Origin: Cornus controversa
Lineage: Eukaryota; Streptophyta; Magnoliopsida; Cornales; Cornaceae
Length of the DNA stretch: 64,000 nucleotides
NCBI GenBank assembly: GCA_026545225.1
Contig: CM048851.1
Location: forward strand, 37,411,956 to 37,475,955
Direction of reading: 5' to 3'
Part shown: positions 36,301-47,900 of the stretch, piece by piece
How the letters are laid out: each line of letters begins with the position of its first letter
Position numbering within the stretch: the stretch's first letter is position 1
Notes under the pieces: generated by a model
The model's input: the letters and a program-made list of their open reading frames with translations, nothing else
The model's database searches: none
Told to the model about the DNA's origin: nothing
Position numbers and translations under genes: made by a program

Positions 36301-37872
36301 ATACCATCCAGCATTTTCTGTGCCTGATTTTGCTTGTTTCTGTGCACTTCTCTCTATCCTTGCTAAGTTACTGCAGTTCTAGAAAACAGCAATTATTATT
36401 CCAATGACAGAGAATCGTATGGTTGGTAAACTGGAAATTCTCAAGGTTGTCAATGCAGCATGCTGCACGATCAAAATTAAAGCTACAGTATCTTATTATA
36501 CAGGAAGAATGATAAGGTCGAAACCTCCATTCATCTTGGTGGAGAACTTCTTGCCATGTTTCCCACCAAGAATCCCCTTCAGCATTTCTTCCGGATTTCT
36601 CCACTCCTACGAATTTCAACACTAAAAAAATAAGCACTTTAACAGAGGTTTGGTATGCTTCAGCATCGTAAACAGACCACTCTCTTTGAAATGAAGTGAA
36701 CAAAAATTTATCTTCCTGAAGGAAGTTCTTATGAATGGGCGACCCTCAATGAGAACCATATATATAAAATAGAGAGGTTTTATATAAGCAAGAATATTAT
36801 TAATAAACTACCATACACAAATTAACATCAAACATATGGAACATCAAGTATGAAGCACATGCGAAGTACTATATACTAAATATTTCAATATATTATTTAT
36901 ATGATATGCATCATCATCACCATGTCAATCCATAAAATGCTTCAAGATCAAGGGTCTTAGAACAGTAATTGTTACTATCAAGTGCATCTGAGTCTTGATT
37001 TTGCTGTTGACAAGTTCATAAAATCACCATAGCATGCAAACATGCCTTAGTAAAAAAGTATCCTAAATAATGTCCCAAACACAATCAAACTCAGAAGACA
37101 GAATTTCTAATTTATTAGTTGCCATAGGGCCAATTTAACCTACAGACCACAGCAAGCATGCAGAACGGAAGGCTAAAATAAGTGATAATGAAGTGAGAAT
37201 AAAAATTAAAACTGAAAAGAATGTGAGGGCAGATTCATACTAAAATCAGCTACTGTGGTGAGTTTTAGTGTATTTGGTACATCCGCCAAAGAAATTTACT
37301 TGGTGCAGTAGAGAAGGATAATGTAATTGTTAGGCCGTTTGTCTTCATGTGGATAGGACACACTCAGATCTAACAACATTGGCATGTATAGCATTTACAG
37401 ATATAAGCAATTACACAGACATGCACGTTACTTTTAATGCTCTAACATGCTGGCACTTCTACTATATCAAATATCAAGTCAAATCTTTTTGTTGTTCCTC
37501 CCAGATTTAATAAAAAGAAAATTCATAAAATATCATCATAAAAGAAGCTAACTTTTTGCAAATTCACATGAAAGGTAAACACAACGGTTTATCAATAACT
37601 CCTTCAACAAGTATGGGAGATTTAATTGTTTTTCGCAACAAATAAATTTCCCAGTCTAAAATACGTGCAGGAACTTGTCCAAGTCTGACAAAATCCAAAA
37701 GTATGTCATACAAGAAATATTCACCCTTCCCCAACGCATGTTTGGCTCAGTTCATGGTCCCCTTCAGCCACGTGTCTTTAGTCAATGTAACCAATCACTG
37801 CCTAGACAGAATATACATGACCAGAAACTATTCGCTCTATAGTTCATTAGAACTTAGTTGGATCTCAAAGAA

Positions 37873-37904
<32 letters not shown>

Positions 37905-40900
37905 GGGGTTGGGGAAGGAGATGCGGGGGTTTGTGAGAGAGAAAATGACTTTTTCTCATTCAGGAAAAATTAACATCAGTTCTCCAATAATTTAAATACA
38001 TATGTTTGCCTTAAAAGTAAATAAATGGATAATGAAAACTATTAAAGGATTTATATATTATTACACCTCCCTAATAGCTTAAGCTTTTAGAGTAGATGGT
38101 GGTCAACATGGTATCAGAGCCAAACGTCTCGTGCTAGGTCTTGTGTTCAAACCTCACCGTCACCCTGATATAATTTAAAGTGGAACACGTGTTGGACCAA
38201 AAAAAAGGCCACACGTGAGGGGGTGTGTTCAAGGATTTATATATTGTTACACCCTCTCTATCAGCTTAAGCTTTTAGAGTAGTTGGTTAGTTAACAAAAA
38301 CAATCAGAAATTATCTTATAATGATCCACAGTATTAACCAGCAAACCTAGAAAATGGAAGGTAAGGAATATACCTAGCTCTTTGTACCCGGTCCAGTCAC
38401 TTTTCTCCCACCACTGCCAAGGAGATCAACAAATCCAATTAAAGCATCCACCTGGGATGATACTTAATAAGGTTATGAAAACAACGTCAATGTAGCATCT
38501 TTGTGCAAATAACATAGAAGCAGCAATGATGAAAAGATTTGGCAGTGCATTTCCTGTTTTGCTGTTTCTATTAGGTTTTATACATGAACTTCGTAGTTTT
38601 CTGCTCAAGGCATTTTCAGAAAATATTTAACATACCAGTTCAAAACACATGTATTGATAAGATAAATGATCTTCATCATGTGGTATTGCTACCGGGGGAT
38701 CCAAACCTCACTTGGGTACATGGGAGATTTTCACCAAAAAGGTGGCTTGAAGGAATATGCACACATACACAAGCACATGTTCTATTAAACAAGCATCAAA
38801 GGTACTAAAAGATCTCAAAAGGAAAAGAAAGTAGCATGCTTTATGCTTTTTTTTTTTATTCAAATATTATCCAGAAAAGTAAACCAAACAGGAAACTTAT
38901 ATTGCATATACAAACAAGTCGACAATATTTCTCTGCAACCTAATAAATTAAAGTGCTATCGGGTAAAGAAAAAAAATAAAAAACTAAGTGAAAAGATAAA
39001 ATTCTCTACTATGTTAGCTGAACTTAAGATTACTAGAGAGAGAGAGTTATTTCTTTAATTACAACAGCAGAGATTCACAGATTCACAATAATAATCACTG
39101 ATGTTTTCGTGGTATTTAAGTCTCTCCGGATTCAATTTTCTGTTGTTCTGCAAATATATCCGCAATGTGGATAAATAGGTCACCCCAAAAATACGTGGCC
39201 AATGATAACAAATTAACAATGCTAATTTTTAGGCAAGGATTTTCTAAATCAAATCTCTATCTTCATCACATGTCAAATCAACCATAATTAATAAGGGATA
39301 CAGAATCTTTAAAAACATTAAAACACAGGAACCAATCAATGTTAATCACATCAGTTTGAAGTATTTTGAAGTGGAAGGAAGATACAGGCAAAAACACCCC
39401 AAGTTCATCTGCTATCTATATTTGTAATTATGTGTGTGTTCTATAAAGGTTGTTTAATAGCACTCTCCTTTAGTTTGCTTGAGTTTTGGAATGTGACAGT
39501 CACATCATGCTCCAAAACCCCCTCATCTATTGGCTATTTCTTCCCTAACCTTTCTCTTGTTACAAAGTGAAAAGGCAAGGTATGAAAAATTTATTAATTT
39601 TGAGATATTTATCACTATTGATTTCAACCTATCACTTAAGCTAGGTAATATTTTTGCCGATTCTTCAAATATTCTAGAATGAGTTCTATATTTCCATTAA
39701 AAAATCATGTTTAGTGTTGAATTTCATTTATCACTCCTTTCTTAATCTTATATACATAAGACGATGGGCTTGGCTATTCAGGAAATTTAATGGTAATGGT
39801 AACATTTATGATACCCAAAATGTTTATGTACCACAGTGGACACTTCATTAACATAAGAGAGACAAGTAATTGTGGATTGGTGGTATAAAATGAAGAGCAG
39901 TGTCCTTAATCAGCTTTAATTCAAACCTTGTTTAGAAATCATTATTCTATTCTTATAACTACAAATATTTAGTGAAATTTTACTAATAAATTAAAAGTTT
40001 GATTAAAGGTTAGAAAACGATATGATTGAGGGAACTAATATTAGTGGTCATTGGTTGAAAAGGTATGCTTAATAATGTTCATTGTAATCAGTAATCCAAA
40101 GAATGCAATGAGTAACTGAACTAAAGAATGCATTACTGCCTTAGATTACATCCATACTACAAAATAAGTCATAGTTTAAAATACTACATGATAAGATAAT
40201 TTATACCGTTTCTTTCCATTCGGATGAGCCATCATGCCATTGACCGCCCATTCTTGTCCATCTACATCTGTATCCATTTTCCCCAAGGTCCTCTCCACTT
40301 TCCCGATACCAAGTACTTCCATCTTCATTAGTGCCAGACTCATTGACATTTTCATTTAACAGACTAATTCCCCAATCCTTCTCATTGGCAATACCAGTGT
40401 CTGCAGTGAAGGAAGCAGCGAACACAACATACATCGTCAGGCACAGAATAAGGTGTCAGTATAAATTATTAACCAAATTCTATCAAGGCAATATTCTATT
40501 ACGAATGTGTGTAACAATTTTAAGATTAGCTGAACAGTCAATATTGAGATGATATCATGGAATACCTCTTTTAGGTGGAGTATCACGGGACTGGGGCCCT
40601 GAATTTCTTGGTGTACAACGGGGATAGAATTTCTCTTGTTTGGAAACAAAACGGGATCTGTAGCAAGAAATGCAAGAAAAACATTATAACACAAAGCAGA
40701 GTAACTTTTCTTCATCATCACTGTGTAAATGCAGGTATGAAGTGTTAGCTAATAATTATATAAAATTTGTCTAATCCCATTAGCCAAAGGAGTGTGCCTG
40801 GATAGTTGAATAGAATTTTGTCAATGTTCAGGGCAAGATGATTTTTTATTACACATGATCATTATGAGACCATAACGTCAAAAAAGAAGTTTATTAGAAA

Positions 40901-41650
40901 AGAATGTTGCATATGCAGCTGATCAAATCAACCAAAAAAATTTCTTTTGGCAACATAATTCAACGTGTAAGAGTGTGAGGTTGGATCTAACAGTAAGATG
41001 CCTACTAACAGATCAAGCATTAGGAATTGAGAAAATCGAGAGGAAAGAAAAGAAAAGAAGTACTCAATCCAAATAATAACATTAGGCTCTTCAAAAATAA
41101 AAACATTTTTTCCTTTCCTCGTATTTCTCGCTAACCAAACAGAAAGTAAGAATAACATTTAGAAAAAAATTGAGCTTTATCCGACATCAAAATTCAAACA
41201 AACTCAATTAACACACTTAATCGTAAATATTGCAATAGAAAATCCTCGAAAAAAGAGAAGAATTTGCAAGCACATACGTATAGAGTATAGACCTGTATAT
41301 AGGTGATATCTTGTGACATAGTATATGGATAGAAAATAGCTAAGTTGGAGGATCGGCACTTACTGAGATGATGCAAAGGGCAATGCCGGCGTAGCTTGGA
41401 TTCGAACTCTCCGAGGGCTCTTCTTTGGATCGAACGGCCATTCTTCGACCTTATCCGGACTCTTGCCCGACCCGGTCGTCCTTCGAATCGGAACCAGTGA
41501 GTCCGAACAACACCTAATTCTGCAATCACCGCCACGAAACCTCCTTCTCCTCTTCCACAGCTCTATTCCATGGTGGTGCAGAGGATTCACATCGACTCTT
41601 CTGAGTTTGAGACTGAAAGGCGCCGACAAGCCTCTTGAACTCGCCGCCAT
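30396..41650 (-). CDS. ESV1: EARLY STARVATION 1-like protein, 11 exons, 436 aa
   Basis: Coding exons (minus): 41650-41364, 40657-40566, 40400-40207, 38413-38374, 36606-36525, 36370-36293, 36188-36063, 35847-35726, 31060-31021, 30796-30722, 30570-30396. All introns are GT-AG and every phase joins. The first ~90 residues (MAASSRGL..., rich in Ser and Arg) look like a plastid transit peptide. Residues ~140-395 are the tryptophan/acidic repeat region ([51 protein letters not shown]). The end is proline-rich. The family (ESV1 and LESV) binds starch in the chloroplast and stabilises granule glucans; loss of ESV1 causes premature starch use at night. Length fits ESV1 better than the longer LESV. Older databases label it 'inactive purple acid phosphatase-like', which the sequence does not support. 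Intron 8 holds a LINE; intron 4 holds a TRIM and a G run. The gene appears intact. Confidence 0.9.
32552..35625 (+). mobile_element. RTE-type LINE in intron 8 of the ESV1-like gene, near full length
   Basis: A perfect 18-bp TSD, TATTGATGGGCTTATAAC, flanks it (32534-32551 and 35626-35643). The 5' part has the GGTCCCAAACCCGGATAAA motif common to plant RTE elements. Endonuclease pieces lie at 32852-33460 ([16 protein letters not shown]). RT pieces lie at 34067-35244 ([42 protein letters not shown]). A C-terminal block is at 35255-35449. The tail is GGGAAAAGGCTTGGTTGTTG(TTG)n. Several stops and frame changes make it inactive. It is antisense to the host gene. Confidence 0.93.
37873..37902. repeat. 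30-base poly-G run followed by TTGGGGTTGGGG
   Basis: A homopolymer of 30 G on the plus strand in intron 4 of the ESV1-like gene, followed by two TTGGGG units. The pre-mRNA would carry the C-rich strand. The exact length may be affected by sequencing or assembly. Confidence 0.85.
38040..38296 (+). mobile_element. TRIM (257 bp) in intron 4 of the ESV1-like gene
   Basis: LTRs of about 70 bp (38040-38108 and 38226-38296) share AGCTTAAGCTTTTAGAGTAG. A TGGTATCAGAGCC primer-binding site follows the first LTR directly, and GTGAGGGGGTG (polypurine tract) precedes the second. A perfect 5-bp TSD AAAAC lies at 38035-38039 and 38297-38301. It has no coding capacity. Confidence 0.92.
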
Positions 41651-43302
41651 TATTTACGAAGACGCCATTGAAGGGAAACAGAGGAGTGATAAACCCTAGT
41701 TTCTAGAAGATTTCAGTGTTTTTGAACGTTTATTAGTGTACTTGAAGTCCTGATGTAGAAGGAGACTTATGAGGATAGATATGGAGAGAGAGAGAGAGAA
41801 GAAATTCAATTTCAAACTAAATGGAGAAGGGGTTTAAGGAAGGACCAATAGTATTGGGGGAGATAAATCGGGGGAGGTTTGGAGTTCAAAAGTGGGTGAA
41901 TATTTATGCTGGAACATTTGACGGCGAGGGACCGAAGGATGAGAGAGAGAAGAGAGAAGGGAGAGAGAGAGAAGCGGTGGGTGTGTGATCTAGTGATCGG
42001 TGTGGTTGCGAATCCCGGGATGTAATCATACACGTGAGGCAGAGCAGGCCCACTCTTCGTTTTTTGTATCCCCTGTGCCAGCGAAGGAGTTGCCACCTGT
42101 CGAACGATGAACCGTCTCTTTGGGGGCTTATTGTGACTCGCCAACTCATGCCATAATAATAACAATAATAATAATTAATAGGAGTAATATATATGCTTAA
42201 TTGTGATATTGGTGACAGGGACTGAGAGACAGAACAATAATGTTCCATCTTTTTCTTCAAAACATGCCTGATTTGGTTTGGGAAATTCTTCTTATGCCTA
42301 CCGTTCCAACCGAAATGGTAGACATCAGACGTGTACAGCACAATTCATTTGATTTTTAGTTGTGCAAATTTTATTATGTTTTTTGTTTCTTTCTTTTCTA
42401 TTTCCTTTTCAATACAAGTATAGATCAAATATACTAATAGAATTTTAGATTTAACATGACTCTCTTTTGCAATATTCCAATAACCTATTTAATTACTACC
42501 ATGTGACTATGCTTCAACGGTACTTCTTCGGTTCAAAACTTGAGAATTTAAATCTTTATAAGAGTAACGCAAGTTTATGAGTTCTAATCTCCATACTAAA
42601 ATTCTAACATTCGTCTTTGAACTTTTTTACCTATTTTAGTTCAATTTCTTATTCGTGAAAAAGAAAAAGGTAAAATTAAAATATACAGAACATATGTGCA
42701 CTACTAGGCATCCCTCCTTTGCCATTAACTATATTGTTTATTCTCGCAGATCTCTTCCGCAACTTAACTTACATGTTTTGAACTAAACTCATTTGTCGTT
42801 ATACCACTGTCTTTTAACTTTTTTATACACCACACATTGTTTACCCATCAAAGCTATTATTTTTTCCTACAAAAATGACCATTTTTTATTTTAATCTAGA
42901 AGGCGAATATCACAAAAGGTCGAATACTATTTCACTTATTTTATAATACGTACATGTTTTGTTAATTATAACTCTATATAAACTTCAATCTGCTATCTAG
43001 ATTCAGAATTTAACAAGATAAAGCGTGGATGAATCTAAATTGTAGTATTAAGTGTATAATATGGTGACACTCTGTTTGACATGGTCCTTATTTTTCCATA
43101 ATGCTTGTGTTTTCTGTTAATTTTGAATCCGTTCACTTTTAAAAACTTGAATATTCTAACGAAAAAGTAGTGATCCAAAAATTTCAGAACTCTGCCTGCG
43201 ATAACGTGACAGTCGGGAGACTCGGAACCGGACTCAAATATCGCTTTACCTTATCCACGTAAAATATGACAACTTTTTTGCCTTTTGCAACAGAGTCGGT
43301 TA

Positions 43303-43324
43303 CGCCAAGTGTTGACACTTGGCG
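43303..43324. promoter_or_regulatory. Perfect 9-bp inverted repeat
   Basis: CGCCAAGTG, TTGA, CACTTGGCG. It directly precedes the ACGT cluster. Confidence 0.8.
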
Positions 43325-43330
43325 AGACAC

Positions 43331-43495
43331 TGACGTGGCAAGCTACATGTTGGAAGTTGAAACGTACTTTTGGATAAGCTGAAAACGTGTTGGCTTACGT
43401 GTCACAAATCGTGACACGGCGTTCATGGTGAAAGAGAGTGCCACGTGGACTCAAATCAAAACCGAAGTAAGAAAAACATGGAATTCTGACGTGGG
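43331..43495. promoter_or_regulatory. Cluster of ACGT-core (G-box/ABRE-like) motifs
   Basis: Within 165 bp: TGACGTGGCA (43331), AACGTACTT (43361), AACGTG (43384), TACGTGTC (43395), CCACGTGG (43441, a perfect palindromic G-box) and GACGTGGG (43488). A GTGTCAC/GTGACAC inverted repeat lies at about 43398-43416. Such motifs bind bZIP and bHLH factors (abscisic acid, light, clock). The cluster lies about 1.7-1.85 kb upstream of the ESV1-like start codon; regulation of that gene is inference. Confidence 0.6.
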
Positions 43496-44924
43496 AGCCG
43501 GATACGGAATCAATTTTGAATGACTCCACTGTGCCATAAGTGGATAAGCATAATGTCACTTCATTGATTCACCAAGCAAGTAGTAAAGTAGTAGCAAAAT
43601 TCACATGAAAATATGGACTCTTTTACAACTTGAAATGCACCTCTCATGGAGTCGTCTTTTATTTTGTGATTATTTTCCTGAACGCAACGTCGATTAGTCC
43701 TTTCATATTGACTTACCAAAACAAAAACAAAAAAATTAGCCCTTTCGTGTGAATGCGTAGGAGAGGAGCGCACGACTACACACGATTGTCCAACATCACA
43801 GATGGGTCATATTTTCAACACAAAGACACATTTCATTTCATTTCATTTCATTTCATGTTTGGTAAAATACTAAAATATACTTATTTTGAATTCAGCCATT
43901 TCCAAAAGTAGTGGATCCACCACGTGAGTGATCTCATATGATAGAATTGACCACCTACTTACAAAACACACATTCAAAATTCGAAAAAGAAAAAAAAAAT
44001 CATTATCATTGGGTATCACACATCATGCATGACATAAACAGAGGCATTCAGTCGTTTTTTTGAATAGGAATGAGTCATTTTCTATTGAATAAAGAAATTT
44101 TGATGACGCCTTGTTAATCCAATACAATTTAATCAAATACACTGTATGCAACTGTATATAACTGCAAAGCAGTGCTACAAACGCACTAATTGATAAAATA
44201 TGTAACCAAAATTAAGTGTCTTAAGATACGTATCTTGTAAAACCAGAGCCTTTGATTCACACGTTCAATCCACATAATCGATTACCACATAAAAATAAGA
44301 AATTCAAACAGCATTCATTCACCAAATAAATTTATTTATAACTTCTTTTTTCTTTGGCAGGTCAATAACAATTTTCTTTTCAGAAATCTTTATCATCAAG
44401 AAAAATGAGTAGAACTGTTAAACAGAATGGCTTCCCTCAAGCAATTTTCTGTCAGAAAAACTTGACAATAGGACTGAACACTTCCCCAGGATCACTGCTC
44501 TTTTTCCCTCTCAATTGTAGAAATACATGTAAAGCTTAAAAAACAAAACAATATCAATGTCCATGAGCCACACCTATGTATAGTCAATTCAGCTACCCTA
44601 AATTTCAAAGGCCACAACTACATATTGAAACGTATAGAAAACTCCCACACGAAGATAAGAACCTTCATATCAGGGAAGAAACATCATACCAGATTAGGCA
44701 AATACAATATCTTGCAACAAGTCTCCAACTCATTTCCAACCAAAAACCTCGTGTCAGCATATAGCAGGTGCCTAACACTGAAAGCATTACGTTTCTGTGG
44801 ATATCAAGGTCATAAAGGTGGAGTAAGACTCTGCAGTTAAAACAAAAAGGTTTTAAGTATACATAAAAGAAAATGAAAAGGAAATTAAGGGTTCAAAGAC
44901 TTACAAAAAATGCATGGTTTGACT

Positions 44925-47900
44925 TCATCTTTTACGTAGATGAGGCTTTATTGATTCTACAACCACCTGTTTAGAAAAAGAAAATAAACTAGAAAATCTA
45001 AGCATCGTTTTAAAATCATTAAAAAAGATTCTAGATTCAACTGTGAACACTTTACAGGAGTTCTTAATATAATTTATGTTCCTTAGTTGATTGGGTTGGA
45101 TGATGTCCAATTTCTAGCCATTATCTGCAACTAAAATTAGGTCCAACATTCTGAAGTGATGCACATTAGAATTGTGTTAGTTTTCCTATCGTTAACATAT
45201 GACCAAACACAATTTCAGCTAATTATAAACATCTGCTTTCCCTGTTTTAACCAGAAACATGCTACAGTAAAACTGTACAGATTACAGTCACATTTTTTTA
45301 CTTATACCACAACTCAGTCTCTGAAATCTAGAGCGTAGATATGAGAAGGCATATTGTTGAGTGAGCAAACTCTAAACACAGACAGCATACCCACGGTAAC
45401 ACTTTTTTTGTACACATATACTGTAAATGCAAGCTTAATGGAAACGAGTTACAGGGAGCTCAAATTAGGTAACGCCCCTCTTGCAAGACATGCTGGATGT
45501 TAACAGGATGTCCAGCATCATAAAAAACTTGCCATTTTATAATGCAGAGCCTTTCACTATGCAAGAGCTAGAATTTTGTATTCTATAAGAAAATTTTATT
45601 AAGCAACGGGTAGACCCTTCCCATCTTTATCCCTATCATACAAGAGTAATGCTCTTACCCTTCCATCATAGGACAATGATGCAAAAATCCAAGGCTCTCG
45701 GGAACTCCAAGCAAGGCCTGCAATTTCAGAAAAATCTAGTCATGCTAAGTTCAGGCATCAACCTAAACAGTAAACCAGAAAATTGAGTCACCATAAACAC
45801 TGTCTTCGTAATCACTGTATGAATTAAGCAATGGATCCACCCGCCTAGTAGGTGACTCAACCAAGCTGCCAAAATCATAAACACAAGTAAAATCATCAAA
45901 AAAATTAACGAATGGAAATTGAGAAATTTCAAACTTCCAGAATAGGAATATGACCTTTCAGATGTCAAATCATCAGTGCTAGGAGGAGAAGCCAACCACA
46001 AGTTGACAGCGGAGTCTGTCCCAGCACTCTGCAAAATTTTACATGTCTTCTCATTTATAAGTAAAGAAACAGATTACTGCTTCTATGTATGTCTGTGTGT
46101 GGGTGAGTGTGTAGAGAGAGAGAGAGAACCAAAATCAGCCCTTCATATTCAGGATTACATCTAACAGCCCATGTCCTGCCAACAAGATCAAAAAGAGTCA
46201 TTAGACTACCATCAAGCACATGCATACGAGAATTATGTTTTAATGAAAAACTTAACCAATTAAAGAAATCACAACTCCATAGATATTACATGATTAGCAC
46301 CCATTATTATATTTAACCACGGCTAGGAAAGTATTATAACATGTAAAAGGGCAGGTTTGCAGCATTTGCTTAAAATTATACCAGTGTGCATGTCCAGAGA
46401 GCTCCACGGCAGGAACCTTAAGCATTCTAAGATCCCATATGTGTATCCCAGATTCATCCTCTGCAGTTACCTGTAAAATTGGTAAAGGTATTATAAATAT
46501 TAAACAGACACAAATTGGAAAATGAAAGTAAACTCATTTGATTAAAGAAAAAGTTAAACAAGGTGCAGATTTCAACAACAGTCAATTCCGAAGAGAGATT
46601 TTAGTTCCCCCTTTCTCCACTAATATTACAAGTGAAACTAATGAAAAGGTGGGGAAAAAGACGCATCTGGTCAACGGATGCAAAGAACAATTCAATTGCC
46701 TTTTGCAATTGCAATCAATTGCCCATATTCTTTCCCTTTTCTTCTACAAAATAAACATTTCTAAGGTTCTATAAATATACAAGATCAGATGGATTTAGGG
46801 TTCAAAAACAACTGAAGTGATTCAAAACCTAATGAAAGGATCCATTTGGAGGTGGTTGTTAGGAGAAAATTAGGGCAGTATAGAGATAGAGAGAGAGAGG
46901 CAATGTCTGGAGAGAGTCTTTTAGCAGCCTTCAAGTATTCTTCTTAACCCTTTGCATTGGGAGAATTGGTAGTAGAATCTGTACATGATAGTTAGCTAGA
47001 ATATTTGCCCGATACACCCGAGTGCCACATGTCCTTCACTGAGGTACCTTGGTCGAGGTGTGTTAACAACCATCTACTCCAAAAACTTAAGCTGTTAGAG
47101 AGGGTGTAACTTAAATACATAAATCCTTCAACACGCCCTCTCACATGTGGCCTTATTTTGGTCCAACACGTGTTTCAATTTTAATTATCAGAGTGACGAT
47201 GAGGTTTGAACACGAAACCTTTGGCTCTGATACCATGTTGATAAAATAAAATAAAATTAAAGAGAAAAATTAAACAAGAAGAATAGAAGAATATAACGTG
47301 GCTCGGCCATTACGGCCTACATCCACAACACACAAAGTCCAAAGGGCTACATCACTTTAATTGTATTCTCTCTTAGTTTTGTTTACAATGACCACCTCTA
47401 TTTATAGGTGAAATAATACACGTGATAAACATGAAAAATACATTAATGGAAGATTCCTAAAATCAATCCCATAAATCACTCCTATCAATCTTCTATCAAG
47501 GCTTAAATCACTCCAATAATATATTCTCCAACATCCCCCCCCCCCCCTTCTCAAGTTGGTACACAAAGATTTTAATTCAAGTGTCCACGAAGCTTCGGGA
47601 GATCCAAGTCGAGTTGATCTTGAAATTCGAGACGAGTTAATCCAAAGATCCGAGACGAGTTTAGAGTAGGATATAATAAACCTACTTTGATACCATGTTA
47701 TAAATCATCTACTCCAAAAGTTTAAGCTGTTAGAGATGGTGTAACTTAAATATATAAATCCTTCAACAAAGTGTAATCCAAGGCATTACGTGCATCATGC
47801 CCATGCATTTGGTCCATGGGCACGATATAGGCAGCTTGAGATACAACCTGATTTGCCCCTAATTTAAGTGGATAAGCAGCCAAGTCAAGAGAGCCCAACT

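Larger units (their letters stand above)
41651..44924. promoter_or_regulatory. Upstream region of the ESV1-like gene and 3' flank of the DWA2-like gene
   Basis: No gene is supported here; the minus-strand frames over 41812-42341 are low-complexity (LSLPSLFSLSS). GA-rich DNA lies at 41780-41800 and 41940-41975, where a core promoter or 5' UTR would be. The ACGT cluster is at 43331-43495. A (TTTCA)n run is near 43826-43855. The part near 44400-44924 probably holds the 3' UTR of the DWA2-like gene. Confidence 0.5.

Noticed and set aside
37703-37936. Frame with [10 protein letters not shown] run
   Set aside because: A translation of the poly-G tract.
30396-41650. Purple acid phosphatase
   Set aside because: No metallophosphatase motifs occur; the tryptophan/acidic repeats identify the ESV1/LESV starch-binding family.
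41812-42341. Minus-strand frames upstream of the ESV1-like gene
   Set aside because: Low-complexity Ser/Leu runs over GA-repeat DNA, overlapping frames, no homology recognised.
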